From Actinoplanes derwentensis (GTDB lineage Bacteria > Actinomycetota > Actinomycetes > Mycobacteriales > Micromonosporaceae): DNA of 64,000 nt. The notes beneath the pieces were generated by a model. It made no database searches. It had not been told where the DNA came from and was given only the letters and a program-made list of their open reading frames with translations. Within the stretch, counting starts at the first letter, position 1. The number at the start of each line of letters is the position of its first letter. Location of the stretch: the NCBI RefSeq assembly GCF_900104725.1, contig NZ_LT629758.1, positions 6,317,001-6,381,000 of the forward strand, given 5' to 3'. Shown in pieces: positions 42,381 through 49,834 of this stretch. The position numbers were made by a program, and so were the translations under genes.

Positions 42381-42413
42381 GCGCCGCCCCTCGGATGATC
42401 CGAGAGGCGGCGC
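42381..42413. other. Strong imperfect hairpin in the gap
   Basis: GCGCCGCC and CTCGGAT pair with ATCCGAG and GGCGGCGC with one mismatch and a 1 nt tip. It lies 250 bp from the next gene and 114 bp from the ANTAR gene. It could be part of a small RNA or a target for antitermination; neither is shown. Confidence 0.45.
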
Positions 42414-42653
42414 GAATGCCGGTGTGCAGGTCGCCTCGCGGCGAGTGGCTCAACACGGCTCCAGCCGAGCGGTATTCCGTGCAGGCGTTGGGTGAGGCCC
42501 GGGGACACTGGGCACACCGGCATTCGTTCACAACCGTCGGCACCGGCCCATGATTCCGTGAGCCGATGTGACCTGGACCACACCCCGCCACTGTCCGATC
42601 GGCGGCACCGGCGCCTCCCGGTCGCCCCCGCCGGAGCCGGGCGAACCCGCCGG

Positions 42654-42659
42654 TAGGCT
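42654..42659 (+). promoter_or_regulatory. Candidate leaderless -10 (TAGGCT)
   Basis: TAGGCT, then CAGGGC, then the ATG at 42666. Confidence 0.45.
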
Positions 42660-42665
42660 CAGGGC

Positions 42666-43094
42666 ATGAAAGGGCTGTTGACTCCGGCATGGATGGCCCG
42701 CCATCTGCTCGCCCTCGTGATGACCGCGACCTGCCTCGCGCTGGGCTGGTGGCAGTTCAGCCGGGCCGCCGACGGCAACTCGATCAGTTACGGCTACATG
42801 TTCCAGTGGCCGGTGTTCGGCGGTTTCGTCGTCTTCATCTGGATCCGGGAGATGCAGCTGGCCCGCCGCAAGGCCGAGGGCCGGCCGCTGACCGACGCCG
42901 AGCCCGAGCGTCGGGCCACGACCGAGCCGGGTGCGCCGGTGACCCTGGGCCGCCCGGTCCGCGTCGCGGTCACCCGATCCGGCGACGACACGCCCGATCC
43001 GGAGCTGGACGCCTACAACGATTACCTGGCCTGGCTCGCCGCCCATCCGGGTGCCGGGCCGTCCGACTATCCGGGCCGCGTCCCCCACAAATAG
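42666..43094 (+). CDS. Two-helix membrane protein of unknown function
   Basis: 142 aa. Helices at about 8-28 ([19 protein letters not shown]) and 43-60 ([15 protein letters not shown]) are followed by a charged cytoplasmic tail ending DYPGRVPHK. It is paired with a DUF3817 gene 26 nt downstream. No function is known to me. Confidence 0.78.
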   Translation: MKGLLTPAWMARHLLALVMTATCLALGWWQFSRAADGNSISYGYMFQWPVFGGFVVFIWIREMQLARRKAEGRPLTDAEPERRATTEPGAPVTLGRPVRVAVTRSGDDTPDPELDAYNDYLAWLAAHPGAGPSDYPGRVPHK

Positions 43095-43120
43095 CGCAGA
43101 GCTAGAAGGAGTCACCGACC

Positions 43121-43441
43121 GTGCAGGGAGCCCTCACCCGTTACCGGATCATCGCCTGGATCGTCGGCGTGGTCCTGATCGCCCTCGTCGTCGTCGGCAT
43201 GCCGTTGAAGTACGGCCCCAGCGACAACCCGATCGTGGTCGAGACGGTGGGCCCGTTCCACGGTTTCCTCTACATGGTCTACCTGGTGCTCACTTTCGAC
43301 CTGGCACGCCGCGCGAAGTGGGCTTTCGGCCGGATGGTCCTGGTGATGCTGGCCGGCACCATCCCGTTCTTCTCGTTCTGGGCCGAGCGCCAGGTGACCC
43401 GGAACTGGATTCCGGTCGCCGAGCCGGCGCTGAGCGAATAG
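43121..43441 (+). CDS. DUF3817 membrane protein
   Basis: 106 aa with three helices. GPFHGFLYMVYLVLTFDLARRAKW is the DUF3817 core, and FFSFWAERQVTRNW is the conserved end. GTG start with AGAAGGAG upstream. It is found in many actinobacteria, usually with the preceding small membrane protein; function unknown. Confidence 0.88.
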   Translation: MQGALTRYRIIAWIVGVVLIALVVVGMPLKYGPSDNPIVVETVGPFHGFLYMVYLVLTFDLARRAKWAFGRMVLVMLAGTIPFFSFWAERQVTRNWIPVAEPALSE

Positions 43442-43785
43442 TCCGGTCCCCAGCGCGTAAATAACGCTCAGCGGCGGTCGAATAACGGAACGTTATCGGG
43501 ACTATTAACGCAAGTCCGGCCATTGGTAAAAATCACTCGCCGAGGTCTTGATTTCTTTTCTTCCGTCGATAGGTTAATGCGGTTGGTCCGGTCCGCAGCC
43601 ACAACCCCTCGGGTGGCGCCGGCCAACGCCGCCGATCAATACATGGCGATCCGCCGTCCTGACCCCGGGACGGCGGTCGTTTCATGAACCGGGCCGGGAC
43701 AGCCGACGTGGACAGGGCCTCTCTTCCAGCCCCACCGTCCCGCCGACCCGGTCAGGCGGCCAGCGGAAGAAAGGCCCCTGACCCA
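43442..43785 (+). promoter_or_regulatory. Long 5' leader of the NlpC/P60 gene; candidate c-di-AMP (ydaO-type) riboswitch
   Basis: About 340 nt is non-coding if the hydrolase starts at 43786. It includes an AT-rich promoter-like stretch (43455-43580), and GC-rich stems such as CCGCCGTCC (43651-43659) with GGACGGCGG (43668-43676) followed by TCGTTTC, which could act as a terminator. Actinobacterial cell-wall hydrolases of this class are often controlled by ydaO riboswitches. I cannot confirm the consensus by eye. Confidence 0.35.
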
Positions 43786-44751
43786 GTGCCACACCCCCGA
43801 AACAGGTTCCGGGCGCTCGTGGTCGCGATGACGGCGTTCGCGATCACCGTCTCGGGCGGGACGGCAGCGCACGCCGCTCCGACCGAGAAAGAGCTCAAGA
43901 AGAAGATCGAGACCGCCTCGGAGAAACTCGAGGACGTCACCGAGCAGTACAACAAGCTGCGCCTGGACATCAAGAAGACCAAGGCCGACGGCGTCAAGCT
44001 GGAAGCCTCTCTGAAACCGGCCCAGGACGCCCTCGACGCCGCCACGGCCAAGGTGGGCACCATCGCCACCACCACGTACATGCAGGGTCGCACCGGCCCG
44101 ATGACAGTGATGGTGAGCGGTGACTCGGAGAACCTGATGGAGCGCCTGGCGTTCCTGGAGCAGATCACCCGCTCCAACCAGCAGGACATCGACGCCTTCA
44201 CCGAGACCACCCAGTCCTTCGCCGATCGCAAGACGGCACTGGCGACCACGCTGAAGAAGCAGAACGTCCAGTCCAAGGAACTGGTAGCGACGAAGAAGAA
44301 GATCGAGGGCGACCTCGAGGACCTGTACGACATGCGGGAGACCGTCTACGGCAGCCCCACCGAGGGCGGCAGCGGCTCCTACACCGGCCCGATCCCGAAC
44401 ATCGCGGGCTCGGCCGGCGTGGCCGTCACGTTCGCGTTCAACCAGATCGGCAAGCCGTACGGTTTCGGCGACGCTGGCCCGAACTCGTACGACTGCTCGG
44501 GTCTGACCTCGGCGGCCTGGGCGAAGGCGGGCAAGTCCCTGCCGCACAACGCCGCCGCGCAGTACAGCGCCACCGCGCGAATCAGCAAGTCCGACCTGCA
44601 GCCCGGTGACCTGGTGTTCTACCGGAACAACGCGCACGTCGCGATCTACGTCGGCAGCAACATGATCATCGACGCGCCGTCGGCGGGCCGGGACGTGCTG
44701 CACCGCACGATCAACATCATGACCCCGAACGGATACGGCCGGGTCAAGTAG
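43786..44751 (+). CDS. NlpC/P60 peptidoglycan endopeptidase (RipA-like)
   Basis: 321 aa from GTG, which gives a clean signal peptide (VPHPRNRFRALVVAMTAF ... THAHA-type cleavage near AHAAPT). The ATG 34 codons upstream would hide it. A coiled coil (about 30-190) precedes the NlpC/P60 domain with catalytic Cys in YDCSGLTSAAW, His in NNAHVAIYVG and a polar residue in IDAPSAG. It cleaves peptide cross-links during growth and separation. Strong terminators follow. Confidence 0.9.
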   Translation: MPHPRNRFRALVVAMTAFAITVSGGTAAHAAPTEKELKKKIETASEKLEDVTEQYNKLRLDIKKTKADGVKLEASLKPAQDALDAATAKVGTIATTTYMQGRTGPMTVMVSGDSENLMERLAFLEQITRSNQQDIDAFTETTQSFADRKTALATTLKKQNVQSKELVATKKKIEGDLEDLYDMRETVYGSPTEGGSGSYTGPIPNIAGSAGVAVTFAFNQIGKPYGFGDAGPNSYDCSGLTSAAWAKAGKSLPHNAAAQYSATARISKSDLQPGDLVFYRNNAHVAIYVGSNMIIDAPSAGRDVLHRTINIMTPNGYGRVK

Positions 44752-44755
44752 CACC

Positions 44756-44799
44756 AGAACCTGTCTGAGCTACGGCTAGCCGTAGCTCAGACAGGTTCT
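44756..44799. terminator. 44-bp near-perfect palindrome, terminator
   Basis: A perfect 21 bp stem (44756-44776 with 44779-44799) has a 2 nt centre. It begins 5 nt after the hydrolase stop. Confidence 0.88.
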
Positions 44800-44819
44800 G
44801 CGGAACACCGGAACGCGGA

Positions 44820-44851
44820 GAAGGCCGGCACCCCGAGGGGTACCGGCCTTC
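44820..44851. terminator. Second terminator, facing the sigma gene
   Basis: A 15 bp stem with one mismatch (44820-44834 with 44837-44851) has a 2 nt tip, 17 nt beyond the sigma-factor stop. Confidence 0.75.
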
Positions 44852-44867
44852 ATCGTCTTGCGGAACG

Positions 44868-45869
44868 TCAGGCGGCCTGCAGGCCCTCGGCCCGGGCCAG
44901 CTCCCGCAGCCGGCCAAGCGCCTGGATCTCCAGCTGGCGGATCCGCTCGCGGCTCAGCGAGAACCGGGACGCCACCTCGGTCAGCGAGTGCTCGCGACCG
45001 TCCTCCAGGCCGTAGCGGGCCCGCATGATGCCGGCCGAACGGTCGTCGAGGTGGTTGAGCAGACCCTCGATGCGCTGCCGCTCCAGGGCGTTGAGGACGA
45101 TCTCCTCGGGGCTCGGGGCGTCGCTGTCGGCCACCAGGTCACCGAGGTTGGTGTCGCCGTCGTCGCCGACCGGGGTGTCCAGCGAGACGGTGTCCTGCGC
45201 CCAGCGGGTCAGCTCGTTGACTCGCTCGACGGTCACGCCCAGCGCGGCCGCGACCTGGTCCGGCTCCGGGTCGCCGCCCAGCTCACGGACCAGCTGACGG
45301 GTGACGTTACGCATCCGGTTGACGTCTTCGACCAGGTGCACGGGGAGCCGGACGGTGCGCTCCTGCTGGGCGATGGCCCGGCTGATCGCCTGACGGACCC
45401 ACCAGGTGGCGTAGGTCGAGAACTTGTAGCCGCGCTCGTAGTCGAACTTCTCCACCGCTCGGACCAGGCCGGTGTTGCCCTCCTGGATCAGGTCCAGCAT
45501 CGGCATGCCGGACCGCACGTAGCGGCGTGCGATGGAGACGACCAGACGAAGGTTGGCCCGGATGAACAGGTCCTTCGCGTGGTGGCCCTCGGAGACGAGA
45601 CGCTCCAGTTCCTCCCGGCTGACGCCGCGACGGATCTCGCCCGTTTCGAGCAGGTGCTCGGCGTAGAGGCCGCCTTCGATCGCCTTGGAGAGTTCAACCT
45701 CCCGTGCGGCGTCCAACAACGGTGTCCGGGAGATCTCGTGCAGGTAGACTCCGACGAGGTCGCGCTCTTCGGCAACCTGATCGGTACGCATCACTGTGCT
45801 CTTCTCCACGTTGCCCACGGTCCCCTCATTGCCGTCACTAACCCTGTTACGGGCATTACCTGCGTCCAT
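44868..45869 (-). CDS. Group 2 RNA polymerase sigma factor (SigB/HrdB-like)
   Basis: 333 aa from ATG (MDAGNARNRVSDGNEG), with GGGAGAGGG upstream. An earlier in-frame ATG (46136) adds 89 residues of unlike composition and is rejected. Region 1.2 (DLVGVYLHEISRTPLLD), region 2 (LRLVVSIARRYVRSGMPMLDLIQEGN, FDYERGYKFSTYATWWVRQAI), region 3 and region 4 (LTEVASRFSLSRERIRQLEIQAL) are intact. The long acidic region 1.1 of a primary factor is absent, so it is a non-essential, stress or stationary-phase factor. Confidence 0.92.
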   Translation of the reverse strand: MDAGNARNRVSDGNEGTVGNVEKSTVMRTDQVAEERDLVGVYLHEISRTPLLDAAREVELSKAIEGGLYAEHLLETGEIRRGVSREELERLVSEGHHAKDLFIRANLRLVVSIARRYVRSGMPMLDLIQEGNTGLVRAVEKFDYERGYKFSTYATWWVRQAISRAIAQQERTVRLPVHLVEDVNRMRNVTRQLVRELGGDPEPDQVAAALGVTVERVNELTRWAQDTVSLDTPVGDDGDTNLGDLVADSDAPSPEEIVLNALERQRIEGLLNHLDDRSAGIMRARYGLEDGREHSLTEVASRFSLSRERIRQLEIQALGRLRELARAEGLQAA

Positions 45870-46052
45870 CAGCCCTCTCCCGTAACGTCCGCAGCTCGTG
45901 CATTGCGGTTGCTGACATCCACATAACAAATTGCTGGCTGGACTGATTCCAGCTGATGGGTCGAAAGTGTCACGAATGCCTGGGTGGTACCTGAGAGCCC
46001 AGTGCGCGATCCCTGAGTGCAGCATCGTCGCGACCGTCCTGCTGACGGTCGG

Positions 46053-46078
46053 ATACCCTTTGCGCGACTCATAACACC
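46053..46078 (-). promoter_or_regulatory. Candidate stress-sigma promoter upstream of the sigma gene
   Basis: On the minus strand GGTGTT is followed by 14 nt and GGGTAT, matching the GTTT-N14-16-GGGTA(T/C) pattern of actinomycete SigB/SigF promoters. It lies about 185 bp before the start codon. Confidence 0.45.
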
Positions 46079-46204
46079 ATCGGCCTCTCATCGTCACAGC
46101 GACGGCCATCACCCTGGGCGACGCGATGTCCGTCACCCCCGAGTACGTGTTTCGTGCCCGTGAGGTTCATGTGCAGCATCGGCCGTGCGGCAAGAGGCCT
46201 GAAA

Positions 46205-46239
46205 CAAAAGCCCCGCGAAAAGATCCGGACCCGCGGGGC
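46205..46239 (-). terminator. Leftward rho-independent terminator without an upstream gene
   Basis: GCCCCGCG (46210-46217) pairs with CGCGGGGC (46232-46239). Read leftward, the stem is followed by TTTTGTTT. No leftward gene ends nearby, so it probably ends a small RNA or an antisense transcript from the 46.24-46.4 kb region. Confidence 0.7.
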
Positions 46240-46283
46240 GAACGGGGCCATCGGTCACAATGCGCCCTGCCGGGCCACACTTC

Positions 46284-46394
46284 ACTCGCCCACACGGGTG
46301 ACGTCCGGTGAGCGCCGAACATTCCCAGGTGGCGGACAGGTTCGCTGGGCGAGTGAGGAACAGCACACCCACGACGGTGTGACAACCTGCTCGG
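46284..46394 (-). ncRNA. Candidate small RNA region
   Basis: CACTCGCCCA (46284-46293) and TGGGCGAGTG (about 46346-46355) are long-range complements inside a gap with no gene. The strong leftward terminator at 46205-46239 follows. Transcript start and function are unknown. Confidence 0.3.
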
Positions 46395-47078
46395 ATGGCC
46401 AACACAGCTCTCATCACCGGCGGCGCCGGCGCGCTCGGTTTCTCCACGATCAACGTGTTCCTGGACGCCGGATGGCACGTGGTCGCCCCGGTGCGGCCCG
46501 GCCGTGCGGGCGATGTGCCAGCCGACTGTTTTCCGGTCGAGGCTGATCTCACGTCGGCCGCCGACACGGCTGCCGCGGTCGCGGCGGCCACCGACGACCC
46601 GGCCAGCCCGCTCACCGCGGTGGTCAACCTGGTCGGCGGGTTCGCCAGTGGTGGGCTGATCGCCGACACCCCGGTCGAGGACTTCGAGGCGATGCTGTCG
46701 ATGAACCTGCGGCCGACGTACCTGCTCACGGCGGCGGCTCTGCCGTACCTGATCGGCGCCGGAGGCGGCTCGGTCGTGTGTGTCTCGTCGCGGGCCGCGC
46801 TCTCGCCCTTTCCCGGTGCGGCCGGTTATGTCACCGCCAAGGCCGCGGTGCTGGCGTTCGCCGCCGCAGTCGACGTCGAGTATCGCAAGCGGGGCGTGCG
46901 CTGCAACACGGTGCTGCCCAGCGTGATCGACACCCCGACGAACCGGGCCGCCATGCCGGACGCCGACCACGACCGCTGGGTGAGCCCGGCCGCGATCGCC
47001 GAGACGATCCTCTTCCTGGCCTCGAAGGCGTCGGCCCCGGTGAGCGGCGCTCAGATCCCGGTCTACGGCCAGGCCTGA
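46395..47078 (+). CDS. Short-chain dehydrogenase/reductase
   Basis: 227 aa. The N-terminal nucleotide loop is ALITGGAGALGFSTINVFLDAG. The Ser is in VVCVSSRAALSPF and the Tyr-x3-Lys is GYVTAKAAV. The C-terminal substrate region (SGAQIPVYG) matches classical SDRs. Substrate is unknown. CAACCT lies 6 nt before the ATG. Confidence 0.9.
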   Translation: MANTALITGGAGALGFSTINVFLDAGWHVVAPVRPGRAGDVPADCFPVEADLTSAADTAAAVAAATDDPASPLTAVVNLVGGFASGGLIADTPVEDFEAMLSMNLRPTYLLTAAALPYLIGAGGGSVVCVSSRAALSPFPGAAGYVTAKAAVLAFAAAVDVEYRKRGVRCNTVLPSVIDTPTNRAAMPDADHDRWVSPAAIAETILFLASKASAPVSGAQIPVYGQA

Positions 47079-47130
47079 CGCGGCGCGGCCGGGACTGACG
47101 CGGCGCGGCCAGACCTGAACGGGCGCGGTC
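47074..47130. repeat. Three 20-bp tandem units across the SDR stop
   Basis: TGACGCGGCGCGGCC occurs at 47076 and 47096, and a diverged copy at 47116. The first contains the SDR stop codon, and the third abuts the kinase stop. Confidence 0.7.
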
Positions 47131-47784
47131 TCAGGACTGAAGGGCTTCGAGTTCTGTCCGGATCGCCTTGGTGACCTGCGCGGGAGTGCCGTTGGCGTCG
47201 ATCACCACGAACCTCGGGTACTCCGGGAGCGAACGGTAGGCGGCGTCAGCGGCCCGCAGGTAGTCCATCGTCTCGGTGTCGTAGCCGCGCCGCTCGATCC
47301 GGTCCTGCGCGACCTCGGGGTCGACGGCCAGGAAGAACATCACGTCCGGGTGCGGGAACAGGTGGTAGGCGACCCGGGCCGTCCGCTCGGCGGACCGGTG
47401 CGCGCCGTGGGCCCGGAGGCTGGCGAACTGGCAGACCGCGTACCGGTCCATCACGGCGATCTCCCGGTTCACGGTCCGGCGCAGCAGGGTGCGGGCGATC
47501 GCGAACCAGCGCAGCACCGACTCGACGACCAGGGTCCCGCGGCGGCCGAGGAGGTCTTCGGCGTCGGTGCGGCCGAGCAGCACCGCGATCCGGCCGAACC
47601 AGTGGCGGCCCCCGGCGTTCTGCCGGTACCGGGCCGGGAATCCGGCGGCGGCCAGCTCGGCGGCGACGGTGCGGGCCTGGGTGGTCTTGCCGGAGCCGTC
47701 GATGCCGACCAGTGCGATGGTGCGCGGCATCCGGCGGGGATATCGGGGGTCCGCGACCGGCTGAGACTGCGCCATGAGAGCCAT
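47131..47784 (-). CDS. Thymidylate kinase-like P-loop kinase
   Basis: 217 aa from ATG (MALMAQSQPV); a later start at MPRTIAL is possible. Walker A is ALVGIDGSGKTTQA. The substrate-binding DR motif is MDRYAVCQFAS, and FFLAVDPEVAQDRIERRGYD is the base of the LID region. This matches dTMP kinase relatives. As tmk is essential and usually found elsewhere, this may be a second nucleotide or sugar-nucleotide kinase. Confidence 0.8.
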   Translation of the reverse strand: MALMAQSQPVADPRYPRRMPRTIALVGIDGSGKTTQARTVAAELAAAGFPARYRQNAGGRHWFGRIAVLLGRTDAEDLLGRRGTLVVESVLRWFAIARTLLRRTVNREIAVMDRYAVCQFASLRAHGAHRSAERTARVAYHLFPHPDVMFFLAVDPEVAQDRIERRGYDTETMDYLRAADAAYRSLPEYPRFVVIDANGTPAQVTKAIRTELEALQS

Positions 47785-47922
47785 ACCGACCCACGGTAGC
47801 TCCGGTACGCACATTCGGTTCCCCGGCACGGACCGATTCAGTCCTCCAGACTGGTCGCGGGGGTTCAGGGCAGCTCACTCCGGGTAGTCGTGAACGAATC
47901 AGACACGGACAGGAGGGTCGGC

Positions 47923-48504
47923 ATGCCACACCGCGTGGACGAGGGTTTGGCCATCACTTTGAAACGGGTCGCGTCGATTCTCAAGAGTTCGGAGATCCCG
48001 TTCGCGCTGGGTGGGAGCTTCGCCGTGTACGCCCGCGGCGGCTACTCCAGTGATCACGACGTGGACTTCCTGATTCGCGAGCAGGACAAGGACCGGGCGC
48101 TGCAGGAGTTGTCGCAGGCCGGCTTCGAGACCGAGCAGCCGCCGGAGGACTGGCTGGTGAAGGTCTTCGACGAGGGCCGGATGGTGGATCTGATCTTCCG
48201 GCCGGTGGAGTCGCCGGTGGACGACGAGACGCTGGCGGACACCGAGCAGATCTCGGTCGAGGCGATCAACATGCCGGTGGTGTCCGCCACCCGGCTGATG
48301 GTGCACAAGCTGCTCAGCTACAGCCAGCACTACTGCGATTTCGCGACCGGGCTACCGGTCGCCCGGTCGTTGCGGGAGCAGATCGATTGGGAGCGGGTCC
48401 GGCGGGAGACCGGTGATTCGCCGTACGCCGAGGCGTTCTTCGTGTTGCTCGACCGGCTCGACGTCGCGCCGCACCCGGACCGGGAACTGAGGGTAGGGGG
48501 ATGA
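47923..48504 (+). CDS. Nucleotidyltransferase-fold protein
   Basis: 193 aa from ATG (AGGAGG 7 nt upstream). FALGGSFAVYARGGYSSDHDVDFLI is the GS...DxD core of the nucleotidyltransferase superfamily. VDLIFRP carries the third acid. The C-terminal helices (SATRLMVHKLLSYSQHYCDFATGL) match an AbiEii/MNT-like or aminoglycoside-adenylyltransferase group. The substrate is unknown. First gene of a tight three-gene unit. Confidence 0.82.
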   Translation: MPHRVDEGLAITLKRVASILKSSEIPFALGGSFAVYARGGYSSDHDVDFLIREQDKDRALQELSQAGFETEQPPEDWLVKVFDEGRMVDLIFRPVESPVDDETLADTEQISVEAINMPVVSATRLMVHKLLSYSQHYCDFATGLPVARSLREQIDWERVRRETGDSPYAEAFFVLLDRLDVAPHPDRELRVGG

Positions 48505-48505
48505 G

Positions 48506-48754
48506 ATGACGATTCAGATCGATCTCGAAGCCGAGATCCAGCGCCTGCTCACCGAGCACGAGCGCATCGCCGAGCAGGGCATCACGGTGCTCCGCCGGGA
48601 CAACGGGGTGGTGCTCGGCGGGGAGGTGGAGAGCGCCCAGCGACGCGACGAGATCTGCCGGCAGATCTCCGGCCGGTTCCCGGAGATCGAGATCACCTGC
48701 GACATCGGTATCACCCGGGCGCAGGCGCCGAGCGAGGTGGAGGAGATCTCATGA
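48506..48754 (+). CDS. BON-like small protein
   Basis: 82 aa. ITVLRRDNGVVLGGEVESAQRRDEICRQISGRFPEIEITCDIGI has the alpha/beta pattern of a single BON domain. No signal peptide, so it is cytoplasmic. It lies 1 nt after the nucleotidyltransferase stop and overlaps the next start by 4 nt. Confidence 0.7.
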   Translation: MTIQIDLEAEIQRLLTEHERIAEQGITVLRRDNGVVLGGEVESAQRRDEICRQISGRFPEIEITCDIGITRAQAPSEVEEIS

Positions 48755-49494
48755 TCCGGATCGCGGCCGTGGGCGACGTCCACGTGGACAAGGACGTGGT
48801 GGGCCGCTACCGGCCCGCCCTGGAACAACTGCCGGACCGGGCCGACGCGCTGCTCGTCGCCGGTGACCTGACCCGGCACGGGACGGTCGACGAGGCGAAG
48901 TGCTTCGCCACCGAGTTCGGTGGCCTGGCCGTGCCGGTCGTGGTGGTGCTCGGCAACCACGATCACCAGAGCGACCAGGAGAAGCAGGTCACCGATGTGC
49001 TGACCGACTCCGGGATCACCGTGCTGGAGTGCGAGGCCACGGTGCTGGAGATCCGCGGGCACCGGCTCGGGATCGCCGGTGCGAAGGGCTTCGGTGGCGG
49101 GTTCGCCGGGGCGTGCGCCAGCAACTTCGGTGAGCGCGAGATGAAGAACTTCGTCGGGGTCACCGAGGACTTCGCGAACCGGCTCGGTGAGGCACTGCGC
49201 TCGGTGGAGTGTGACGCGCTGGTGGCGCTCACCCATTACGCGCCGGTGCCGGAGACCCTGGCCGGGGAGCCGCTGGAGATCTACCCGTTCCTCGGCTGCT
49301 ACCAGCTCGGCAACGCGATCGACTCGGCGCCGACCGCGCTGGCCCTGCACGGGCACGCGCACCACGGTTCCGAGCGTGGGCGTACCCCCGGCGGGGTTCC
49401 GGTCCGCAACGTCGCGCACCCGGTGATCAAGCAGGCGTACAACGTCTACCAGTTGCTCTCCGACTCGGTGGATTCGGAACTCGTACCGGCGTAA
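48751..49494 (+). CDS. Calcineurin-like metallophosphoesterase
   Basis: 247 aa. All motifs are present: AAVGDVHVDKD, LLVAGDLTRHG, VVVLGNHDHQ, LTHYAP and LHGHAHHG. The di-metal enzyme cleaves phosphoester bonds in an unknown substrate. It is translationally coupled to the BON-like gene. Confidence 0.9.
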   Translation: MIRIAAVGDVHVDKDVVGRYRPALEQLPDRADALLVAGDLTRHGTVDEAKCFATEFGGLAVPVVVVLGNHDHQSDQEKQVTDVLTDSGITVLECEATVLEIRGHRLGIAGAKGFGGGFAGACASNFGEREMKNFVGVTEDFANRLGEALRSVECDALVALTHYAPVPETLAGEPLEIYPFLGCYQLGNAIDSAPTALALHGHAHHGSERGRTPGGVPVRNVAHPVIKQAYNVYQLLSDSVDSELVPA

Positions 49495-49500
49495 TTCAAG

Positions 49501-49526
49501 GTTTCTGTTTTTGTGGGTCCGGGTAT
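49501..49526 (+). promoter_or_regulatory. Candidate stress-sigma promoter
   Basis: GTTT (49501-49504), a 16 nt spacer and GGGTAT (49521-49526) match the SigB/SigF-type consensus. The promoter is 10 nt from the ATG of the GPGG protein. Confidence 0.5.
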
Positions 49527-49535
49527 CGACTGGAC

Positions 49536-49679
49536 ATGGACCTGTTGCTCTGGATCATCGCCGTTGTTCTCGTCGTCGCCGGTGTGCTCGCACTGTTCCG
49601 CCGGCAGATCCTGTGGGGCGTCGTGCTGATCATCGTCGGCCTCCTGGTGGGCCCCGGAGGCGTCAGCATCTTCACCTGA
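49536..49679 (+). CDS. GPGG-motif small membrane protein, 47 aa
   Basis: Two hydrophobic helices (LLLWIIAVVLVVAGVLALF and ILWGVVLIIVGLLV) flank a short RRQ turn, and the C-terminus is GPGGVSIFT. This is the GPGG-motif small membrane protein family of actinobacteria. No function is known; a stress-sigma promoter is just upstream. Confidence 0.85.
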   Translation: MDLLLWIIAVVLVVAGVLALFRRQILWGVVLIIVGLLVGPGGVSIFT

Positions 49680-49701
49680 TCCCCCTGTCGAACCGCTGCC
49701 C

Positions 49702-49745
49702 CGACCCTGAACCGGGGTCGCCGCGGGTGTGTCCGTTTCGGACAC
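49702..49745 (+). terminator. Tandem hairpins after the GPGG gene
   Basis: CGACCC/GGGTCG (49702-49720) is followed by GTGTCCG-TTT-CGGACAC (49729-49745). Both stems are perfect. No long U-tract. Confidence 0.5.
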
Positions 49746-49834
49746 GTCCTCGGTGACTCCGGTTCCTTCTCTTTAGGGAACCGCCACACAGAACGTGCGA
49801 TGTACGGCCGCTGATATCTGACTCAATCCCTCGC

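Larger units (their letters stand above)
42268..42665. other. 398-bp non-coding region
   Basis: It contains a strong imperfect hairpin (42381-42413), TTGACC (about 42329) upstream of it, and the -10 of the next gene. Short reading frames here have no support. Confidence 0.5.

Noticed and set aside
42311..42553. 80-codon forward frame in the 42.3-42.6 kb gap
   Set aside because: It runs through the hairpin, has no domain similarity and no ribosome site.
43684..43785. ATG at 43684 as start of the NlpC/P60 gene
   Set aside because: It would place 34 Pro/Arg-rich residues before a well-formed signal peptide that begins at the GTG at 43786.
45870..46136. N-terminal extension of the sigma factor by 89 residues
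   Set aside because: The extension does not resemble sigma region 1.1; the downstream ATG has a good ribosome site and fits group 2 length.
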